NCBI GenBank assembly: GCA_023132995.1
Contig: JAGLXI010000261.1
Location: 1 to 13,501 of the forward strand
Direction: 5' to 3'
Length of the DNA: 13,501 nt
From: Candidatus Zixiibacteriota bacterium
GTDB lineage: Bacteria; Zixibacteria; MSB-5A5; GN15; FEB-12
This document shows, piece by piece, positions 7,653 through 13,501 of the stretch. The translations under genes were made by a program, and so were the position numbers. The notes beneath the pieces are model-generated. The model saw only the letters and a program-made list of their open reading frames with translations, was not told where the DNA came from and made no database searches. Position 1 is the stretch's first letter; each line of letters starts with the position of its first letter.

Positions 7653-9767
7653 ATGACACACAAAGTAGAGATTGAACTTGGCGGACGAACTCTCACTATC
7701 GAAAGTGGGAAACTGGCCAGGCAGGCCAACGGGGCGGTAACGGTCAGGTATGGTGACTCGATGGTCATCTCCACCGTTTGCTCCAACACGGAACCGAGGC
7801 TCGGCTTCGACTTCTTTCCACTGACGGTGGAGTACCGTGAGAAGGCGTACGCGGCCGGCAAGATCCCGGGTGGGTTCTTCAAGAGGGAGGGGAGACCCTC
7901 CGAAAAGGAAATCGTCTCCGCCAGGATCATAGACCGACCCATCAGGCCTCTGTTTCCCGATGATTTTATGGGAGAGACGCAGGTTATCAACTTCATCGTC
8001 TCTCATGATCGACAGAATGACACCGATGTCCTGGCCCTGGTGGGAACCGGCGCCGCCCTGTCCATCTCTGATGTCCCGATAGAGAAAGCTGTCTCCGGCG
8101 TGCGCGTGGGTCGTATCGGCGGGCAGTTGATCATCAACCCGACCATTGACCAGATCGCCGAATGCGATTTGTCCATTATGCTGGCGGGATCCGAGGACGC
8201 AATTGCCATGGTTGAAGGCGGAGGCCGTGAGATCCCCGAAGCCGACATGGTCGAGGCGCTGTCGTTCGGGCACGATCATATCAAGATGATCCTGGAAAAG
8301 GTCAAAGAACTCAAGGCGATGTGCGGCCGCGAGACTTTCGAGTACACGCCCGTGGTTATCGACGAAACCCTGATCGCTCGAGTAAAGGAGATGGTAGGCG
8401 ACAAACTGAACGAGTTCAACCGTATCGCCGACAAGGAACAGCGCTGTACCGAAAAGAAGAACCTCACAAAGCAAATCGTGGAAGCTCTCGACGAGGAGTT
8501 CCCGGAACATGAGAAAGATATCAAGACAATCGTCCACGACCTCGACTCCGAGGCCATGCGGGTGATGATTCTCAATGAGAACCGTCGCATTGATGGGCGC
8601 GGCCCCGATGATATACGCGAGATTACCTGCGAAGTGGGTTATCTGCCGCGCGCACACGGCTCGGGCATTTTCACTCGCGGGCAGACACAGGCGCTGGTGG
8701 CTATTACGCTGGGAACCAAGATCGACGAGCAACGCCTGGATGAATTGGAAGGCGAGTCGACCAAGAGCTACATGCTCCATTATAATTTCCCGCCGTTTTC
8801 CACGGGTGAGACAAAACCGATTCGCGGCACCAACCGGAGAGAAATCGGACATGGGGCGTTAGCCGAGCGTGCTCTCTTCCCGGTAATTCCTGGCGAGGAT
8901 GGTTTCCCGTACACCATCCGTGTGGTTTCCGACATCATGGAATCGAACGGCTCGTCGTCGATGGCAAGTGTGTGTGGAGGCTCTCTGGCCCTGATGGATG
9001 CCGGTGTGCCCATCAAGTCGGCCGTGGCCGGTATTGCGATGGGACTTATCAAAGGCGACGACAAAGTCGTGATCCTGACCGACATTCTCGGTGACGAAGA
9101 CCATTTCGGAGACATGGATTTCAAGGTCACAGGCACCACTGAGGGCATCACCGCCATCCAGATGGACATCAAGATCGCCGGGCTAGACCTTGAGACGATG
9201 CGCCAAGCTCTCGACAAGGCTCGCATCGCGCGATTGAAGATACTCGAAAAAATGAACGCAGCCATACCCAGTCATCGCGACCAGCTTTCCGAGTTCGCTC
9301 CTCGGATCATCACCATCAAGATCCCGCCGTCGAAGATCGGCGACGTTATTGGTCCCGGGGGCAAAATCATCCGGGCCATTGTCGAAGAAACAGGCGCCAA
9401 GATCGACATCGACGATGACGGCACAGTGCTGATTGCATCCGTTGACGGCGACGCCGGCCGCCGAGCCTTGGCGCGCGTCCAGGAACTCGTAGAAGAGCCC
9501 GAAATTGGCAAGGTCTACACCGGTGTCGTCCGGAGGGTGACGACGTTCGGCGCTTTTGTGGAGATTATCCCCGGCACCGACGGCCTGATCCACATATCGG
9601 AACTCGACCACACCCGCGTGAGGCGGGTGGAGGATGTTCTGAACGTCGGTGACAAGGTTGACGTCAAGGTTCTCAGCATCGACCCGGAGGGCAAGGTCCG
9701 TTTGTCCCGCAAGGCCATTCTCGACAACGGCGGCACCGGCACCCACCACGCAGAAAGGCACCGATAG
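7653..9767 (+). CDS. pnp: Polyribonucleotide nucleotidyltransferase (PNPase)
   Basis: PNPase is a trimeric phosphorolytic 3'-5' exoribonuclease that releases nucleoside diphosphates and can also add tails. It is a core enzyme of mRNA decay. The 704-residue protein has a first RNase PH-like domain with FFKREGRPSEKEI and DRPIRPLFP, an all-helical linker domain (about 240-305), and a second, catalytic RNase PH domain from about 311. The catalytic domain shows the SSMASVCGGSLALMD phosphate-binding stretch and DHFGDMDFK, with Asp483, Asp489 and Lys491 matching the E. coli metal-site residues. A KH domain (about 548-607, GPGG at 567-570) and an S1 domain (about 619-690) complete it. ATG 7653 is preferred over the upstream in-frame GTG-type start at 7608 because translation from there would run through the rpsO 3' end and the SD. 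The rpsO-pnp gap is only 19 bases. Confidence 0.98.
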   Translation: MTHKVEIELGGRTLTIESGKLARQANGAVTVRYGDSMVISTVCSNTEPRLGFDFFPLTVEYREKAYAAGKIPGGFFKREGRPSEKEIVSARIIDRPIRPLFPDDFMGETQVINFIVSHDRQNDTDVLALVGTGAALSISDVPIEKAVSGVRVGRIGGQLIINPTIDQIAECDLSIMLAGSEDAIAMVEGGGREIPEADMVEALSFGHDHIKMILEKVKELKAMCGRETFEYTPVVIDETLIARVKEMVGDKLNEFNRIADKEQRCTEKKNLTKQIVEALDEEFPEHEKDIKTIVHDLDSEAMRVMILNENRRIDGRGPDDIREITCEVGYLPRAHGSGIFTRGQTQALVAITLGTKIDEQRLDELEGESTKSYMLHYNFPPFSTGETKPIRGTNRREIGHGALAERALFPVIPGEDGFPYTIRVVSDIMESNGSSSMASVCGGSLALMDAGVPIKSAVAGIAMGLIKGDDKVVILTDILGDEDHFGDMDFKVTGTTEGITAIQMDIKIAGLDLETMRQALDKARIARLKILEKMNAAIPSHRDQLSEFAPRIITIKIPPSKIGDVIGPGGKIIRAIVEETGAKIDIDDDGTVLIASVDGDAGRRALARVQELVEEPEIGKVYTGVVRRVTTFGAFVEIIPGTDGLIHISELDHTRVRRVEDVLNVGDKVDVKVLSIDPEGKVRLSRKAILDNGGTGTHHAERHR

Positions 9768-9770
9768 TTC

Positions 9771-11057
9771 GTGACGAGATACCGGATGGCATCCCAGAAA
9801 GCCGTCTACCACAAAACCACGCTGAGGAATGGACTGAGGGTAGTGACCGAGAGAAACCCCTCGGTCCGTTCCCTTTCGTTAGGTGTCTGGATAGACGTGG
9901 GGTCGCGCAACGAAAGCCCGGCCGAAAGCGGCGTCAGTCACTTGGTTGAACACATGGCCTTCAAGGGCACCCGGCGACGAACCGCAAGGCAAATCGCCTT
10001 GTCGTTAGAGTCGCTCGGTGGCGGGCTGAACGCCTTTACCTCCCGTGAGCAGACCTGTTACACCGCCAGGGTTCTTGACGATCACCTGGATACGGCAGTC
10101 GACGTGCTGGCGGATATCACCTGTCATGCCACGCTGACACCGACCAATCTCAAACGCGAGAAGTCGGTCATAATCGAGGAAATCAGAGAATCGCTCGAGA
10201 ATCCGTCCGACCACATACATGACGTTTTTGCCGGGACATTCTGGGCCGACCACCCGCTGGGTCGCCCGATCATGGGTACTGCCCAGAACCTCTCCCGTAT
10301 GCCGCGGGCTAAAATACTGGATTATATCAAACGCAACTATCGCTCGGGATCCATTGTCATTGCCGCAAGCGGCTCGGTGTCACATGACCGGCTGGTGAAA
10401 CTGGCCCGTCGGAAGTTCGAGTTCGCCACCGGTCGGGCCGAGACTGCCCCGAAGGCATCGCACGGAAGCGGATTCAAGCTGAACCTGGTGCCTTCCGAAA
10501 ATGGTCAGACTCATCTATGCTTAGGCTATCCCGGTTTGCGCTATGCATCGCGGTGGAGAATGGATATTGTCGCGCTCAACACCTATCTGGGTGGGGGGAT
10601 GTCATCGGCGCTGTTTCAGAAGGTGCGGGAAGCCCGGGGCATGGCCTATTCGATCTATAGCTACCACGAGGCATACCGAGACGCCGGTGTTTTCGGCGTC
10701 TATCTGGCCACCGACAAACGTCGAGTACGCGAGGCCTTTAACATTGTTCTCGGGGAGATCGCTCGGGTCAAGGGTCGGCGCGTGTCTGCGACGCGGCTGG
10801 ACCAGATCAAGCAGCAGCTCAAGGGTCAACTGATGCTGAGCATGGAGTATACAGCCTCGCGCATGAGCCGGCTGGCCCGCCTTGAACTCCTTACGGGCAA
10901 GTACATCCCGTTAGAACAAACCATGCGTGAGATCGACGCTGTCACGCCGTCCCGGCTCATGGAGGCGGCTAACCGCGTCTTCGACGATTCCCGCCTGGCC
11001 GTCGCCGTTCTGGGCCCTGCCACCAGGAGCGATTTTAAGAGCGCCGCCGGCAAGTGA
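9771..11057 (+). CDS. M16 family zinc metallopeptidase (processing-peptidase-like)
   Basis: The 428-residue protein belongs to the M16 (pitrilysin / mitochondrial processing peptidase-like) family. The inverted zinc motif HLVEH lies at residues 57-61, and the downstream Glu ligand sits in the IIEEIRESLENP segment (Glu136 or Glu137), about 76 residues further on, as expected. The C-terminal half is the usual inactive repeat, with RGMAYSIYSYHEAY as the family's conserved Arg/Tyr region. There is no signal peptide or membrane segment, so a cytoplasmic location is likely. Bacillus carries a related gene (mlpA/ymxG) near pnp, so the context is conserved, but the natural substrate is unknown. The start is GTG 9771, 3 bases after the pnp stop, with AAAGG at 9754-9758. 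ATG 9786 is a possible alternative and would remove five residues. Confidence 0.93.
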   Translation: MTRYRMASQKAVYHKTTLRNGLRVVTERNPSVRSLSLGVWIDVGSRNESPAESGVSHLVEHMAFKGTRRRTARQIALSLESLGGGLNAFTSREQTCYTARVLDDHLDTAVDVLADITCHATLTPTNLKREKSVIIEEIRESLENPSDHIHDVFAGTFWADHPLGRPIMGTAQNLSRMPRAKILDYIKRNYRSGSIVIAASGSVSHDRLVKLARRKFEFATGRAETAPKASHGSGFKLNLVPSENGQTHLCLGYPGLRYASRWRMDIVALNTYLGGGMSSALFQKVREARGMAYSIYSYHEAYRDAGVFGVYLATDKRRVREAFNIVLGEIARVKGRRVSATRLDQIKQQLKGQLMLSMEYTASRMSRLARLELLTGKYIPLEQTMREIDAVTPSRLMEAANRVFDDSRLAVAVLGPATRSDFKSAAGK

Positions 11058-11150
11058 GAAGCGGGCGTCAAGCCCGGGAAATGCCTTGCGGCAGCTTTTC
11101 AATTATGCTAATTTTGCCGACTATTAACTGAAACTGCTGCGGATATCGAT
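11058..11150 (+). other. Intergenic gap before leuS with a 16-codon ORF
   Basis: This is the only gap above 50 bases in the window. It contains a short inverted repeat (11062-11076), a second minor one (TGCC TTGC GGCA at 11082-11093) followed by CTTTTC, and an ORF from ATG 11081 to TGA 11129-11131 with 16 codons, two of them Leu (CTA, TTG). GCAGC (11091-11095) can pair with GCTGC (11136-11140) just before the leuS start. A weak promoter-like match is TTGCGG (11086-11091), 17 bases, then TAATTT (11109-11114) with an extended TG upstream. It is too short to hold a T-box leader. None of this is strong. Confidence 0.4.
11062..11076 (+). terminator. Possible weak terminator hairpin after the M16 peptidase gene
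   Basis: CGGGC-GTCAA-GCCCG forms a 5-bp GC-rich stem with a 5-base loop, starting 5 bases after the peptidase stop. There is no T-run directly after it. The only T-rich stretch (CTTTTC) is about 20 bases further on. It may be a weak or factor-dependent terminator, an mRNA 3'-end stabiliser, or chance. Confidence 0.3.
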
Positions 11151-13501
11151 ATGGCAACATCCGAGACGGCAAAACGGAAATACGACTTCAGTCGGATCGA
11201 AAGCAAATGGCAACAACGCTGGGCTGATGAGAATCTATATGCCGCGCCCGAAACCGCGGACCCTGCTAACAAGTTCTACATGCTGGTGATGTTTCTCTAT
11301 CCTTCGGGTGACATCCATATGGGCCATTTTCGCAACTACATAATCGGCGATGCTGTCGCGCGCTACCAGATGATGCTCGGCAGAGACGTTCTACATCCGT
11401 TCGGCTGGGATTCCTTTGGGCTGCCCGCCGAGCGAGCCGCAATTCAGCGCGCAATCCATCCTCAGGTCTGGACTGCTCAGAATATCGCGGTGTCGCGAGC
11501 CACCCTCCAAAAGGCCGGCATCTCCTATGACTGGTCGCGGGAAGTCACTTCCAGCGAACCCGACTACTACAAGTGGACCCAGTGGATGTTCGTACAGTTG
11601 TTCAAAAAAGGTCTGGCCTACCGCAAGAAAGGATTCGTCAACTGGTGCCCGGAAGACCGAACGGTACTGGCCAACGAACAGGTCAAAGACGGCCGCTGCG
11701 AACGGTGTGACACCATCGTCGAGAAGAAGGACCAGGTGCAATGGTATTTCAAGATCACTGAGTACGCCGATCAGTTGCTCGATGACCTGAACAAACTGCC
11801 GCACTGGCCCGACAACGTCAGAACTATGCAGCGCGAATGGATCGGGCGCTCTTACGGGACCGAGGTTGATTTTATTATCGAGGATTCCGGCGAGAAGCTG
11901 CCGATATTCACGACCCGTCCGGACACTATCTATGGTGTGACCTATATGGCTGTGGCTCCCGAGGCGGAACTTCTGGACAGGCTCAATCTGACCGGTGAGT
12001 ACGCCGAGCGGGTAGCTGCCTACCGGGAGAAGGCCCTGCGCCGCACAGAAATCGAACGAGCGTCCGTAACCGAAGAAAAGGACGGCGTTTTCACAGGCAA
12101 GTACGTTATCAACCCCTTCAACGGGGAGCGCGTCCAATTGTGGGTGGCCGACTACGTCTTGGCCGGATACGGCACCGGCGCGGTCATGGCTGTACCAGCT
12201 CACGACAGCCGCGATTTTGCCTTCGCACGCAAGTACGGCATCCCGCTTAAGATCGTAATCCTTCCTGACGCCGACACCTCATTGGATGACGCTATTATGG
12301 ATGACGCTTTTGTCGAGTACGGCCCGATGGTCAATTCTGATCGATTTGACGGCCTGGCAGGCAAGGATGCGCTCAGGGCAGTCACGGACTATGCCGAGGA
12401 AAAGGGATTTGGGCGCAACAAAGTGAATTACAGGCTCAAGGACTGGCTCATCTCGCGCCAGCGATATTGGGGTTGTCCCATTCCCATTATCCACTGTGAG
12501 AAGTGCGGCGAAGTACCGGTACCGGAGTCTGATCTGCCGGTCTTGCTCCCGAAGGTCGACAACTTCTCGCCCAAAGGCCGCTCACCACTGGCCGACATCC
12601 CGGAGTACATGAACGTTCGGTGCCCTTCGTGCGGGGGAGAGGCACAGCGCGATCCCGATACGATGGACACATACGTCTGCTCGTCCTGGTATTACCTGCG
12701 CTATGCCGACGCCCATAATGACAGCGAACCGTTCGCACGCGAGAAGGCTGACGCCTGGCTGCCGATCGATCTGTACGTCGGCGGTATTACTCACGCCACC
12801 GGGCATCTGATCTATTACCGTTTCTTTCACAAGTTCCTGCGTGATATTGGTATGGTCAACGGCGATGAACCTACAGAGAGATTGTTCTGCCTCGGTATGG
12901 TAATGGATGAAAACGGCGAGGTAATGTCCAAATCCAAAGGCAACGTCGTGTCACCGGGACTGCTGATGGAGCGACGCGGTATAGATGTCTTACGCCTTGC
13001 CATGTTTTTCACCGCCCCAACGGAACGGGAAGTGCTCTGGAGCGAGTCCACCGTCACCGGTGTTGAGAAGTTCGTAATAAACCGCTTGTGTCCGATTGTA
13101 AATCACTACCGCGGTACTCGCCCGAACTTAAAGCAACACTTTAACCGGGCGGAGTTGACCACGGACGAGCGCGAACTATACGTCAAGCTGAATCTGACGA
13201 TCAAGAAGGTCATCGAAGATATTGACCGGCTGCAATTCAACACGGTAATCGCGGCGCTGATGGAACTGGTGCGCGATTACCAACCGGAGAAAATCGCCAA
13301 CGATAATCTAAATGACGTTGTCATTCTCAGGACAATTCAGATGATAGCGCCGTTGGCCCCTCATCTGGCCGAAGAATTGTGGGAAAATACGGGGTGTTCC
13401 GGCTCTGTGTTCAAATCGCAATGGCCCGATTATGACACGGAGGCAGTCGTCGGTGACACAATCGAGGTTGCGGTGCAGGTCAATGGCAAGCTGAGGGATA
13501 C
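11151..13501 (+). CDS. leuS: Leucyl-tRNA synthetase (3' truncated by the window)
   Basis: LeuRS attaches leucine to tRNA-Leu and edits mischarged products. The frame is open from ATG 11151 to the right edge, giving 783 full codons plus two bases. Class I signatures are YPSGDIHMGHFRNY (HIGH-type motif H56-M-G-H59) and VMSKSKGN (KMSKS-type motif at 591-595, with Val in place of the first Lys). The CP1 editing domain has TTRPDT (254-259) and the HDSRDF block with Asp355. Cys pairs in the NWCPED...CERC region and in the IHCEKC and RCPSCGG regions look like zinc sites. The last visible residues, VQVNGKLRD, belong to the C-terminal end, so only a few dozen residues are missing. The start has just a weak GCGGA (11139-11143) upstream. 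It follows the peptidase gene by 93 bases and is likely its own transcription unit or weakly linked. Confidence 0.96.
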   Translation, partial: MATSETAKRKYDFSRIESKWQQRWADENLYAAPETADPANKFYMLVMFLYPSGDIHMGHFRNYIIGDAVARYQMMLGRDVLHPFGWDSFGLPAERAAIQRAIHPQVWTAQNIAVSRATLQKAGISYDWSREVTSSEPDYYKWTQWMFVQLFKKGLAYRKKGFVNWCPEDRTVLANEQVKDGRCERCDTIVEKKDQVQWYFKITEYADQLLDDLNKLPHWPDNVRTMQREWIGRSYGTEVDFIIEDSGEKLPIFTTRPDTIYGVTYMAVAPEAELLDRLNLTGEYAERVAAYREKALRRTEIERASVTEEKDGVFTGKYVINPFNGERVQLWVADYVLAGYGTGAVMAVPAHDSRDFAFARKYGIPLKIVILPDADTSLDDAIMDDAFVEYGPMVNSDRFDGLAGKDALRAVTDYAEEKGFGRNKVNYRLKDWLISRQRYWGCPIPIIHCEKCGEVPVPESDLPVLLPKVDNFSPKGRSPLADIPEYMNVRCPSCGGEAQRDPDTMDTYVCSSWYYLRYADAHNDSEPFAREKADAWLPIDLYVGGITHATGHLIYYRFFHKFLRDIGMVNGDEPTERLFCLGMVMDENGEVMSKSKGNVVSPGLLMERRGIDVLRLAMFFTAPTEREVLWSESTVTGVEKFVINRLCPIVNHYRGTRPNLKQHFNRAELTTDERELYVKLNLTIKKVIEDIDRLQFNTVIAALMELVRDYQPEKIANDNLNDVVILRTIQMIAPLAPHLAEELWENTGCSGSVFKSQWPDYDTEAVVGDTIEVAVQVNGKLRD

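Noticed and set aside
7587..8852. 421-codon open frame on the - strand opposite pnp
   Set aside because: It is antisense to the strongly conserved PNPase sequence, has no recognisable domain, and long antisense frames are expected in GC-rich conserved genes.
11058..11150. T-box riboswitch before leuS
   Set aside because: The gap is only 93 bases, too short for a T-box leader, and no T-box sequence or specifier stem is visible.
11391..12203. 270-codon - strand frame opposite leuS
   Set aside because: It is antisense to conserved LeuRS CP1 editing domain sequence and has no domain of its own.

Overview
The window is a conserved bacterial gene block for transcription, translation initiation, ribosome maturation and RNA turnover, with every recognisable gene on the + strand. 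The order is rimP (3' end only), nusA, infB, a DUF503/YlxP-like gene, rbfA, nrnA-like DHH phosphoesterase, truB, ribF, rpsO, pnp, an M16 zinc peptidase, then after a 93-base gap leuS, which runs off the right edge. By eye the G+C content is moderately high. The gene order is typical of many bacteria. The proteins look diverged from both E. coli and Bacillus, and ylxR and the L7Ae-like gene usual in Firmicutes are absent between nusA and infB. I infer a diderm, possibly from the FCB superphylum (a Zixibacteria-like lineage is one guess), but the sequence alone does not settle this.

Layout: 1-107 is the RimP C-terminus. 122-3837 holds nusA and infB, both ATG-started with clear Shine-Dalgarno (SD) sequences. 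3850-7404 holds five tightly packed genes (DUF503, rbfA, nrnA, truB, ribF) whose junctions are very short gaps or overlaps, mostly with GTG or TTG starts. 7364-9767 holds rpsO and pnp, again ATG-started with SDs. The rpsO start lies inside the end of ribF. 9771-11057 is the peptidase. 11058-11150 is the only real intergenic gap, with weak hairpins and a tiny ORF, and looks like a transcription-unit boundary. 11151-13501 is leuS, missing only its last part.

How the genes fit together: NusA acts on RNA polymerase during elongation and termination. IF2 starts translation. RimP and RbfA mature the 30S subunit, of which S15 is an early-binding protein. TruB modifies U55 of tRNA. PNPase degrades RNA to short fragments and NrnA-type enzymes degrade those further. 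RibF makes FMN/FAD, and LeuRS charges tRNA-Leu. I see no mobile element, CRISPR array, tRNA, rRNA or undescribed multi-gene system. The observations worth checking are small ones: start-codon architecture, a long ribF/rpsO overlap with a start-codon hairpin, possible internal starts and promoters, and some altered family motifs.
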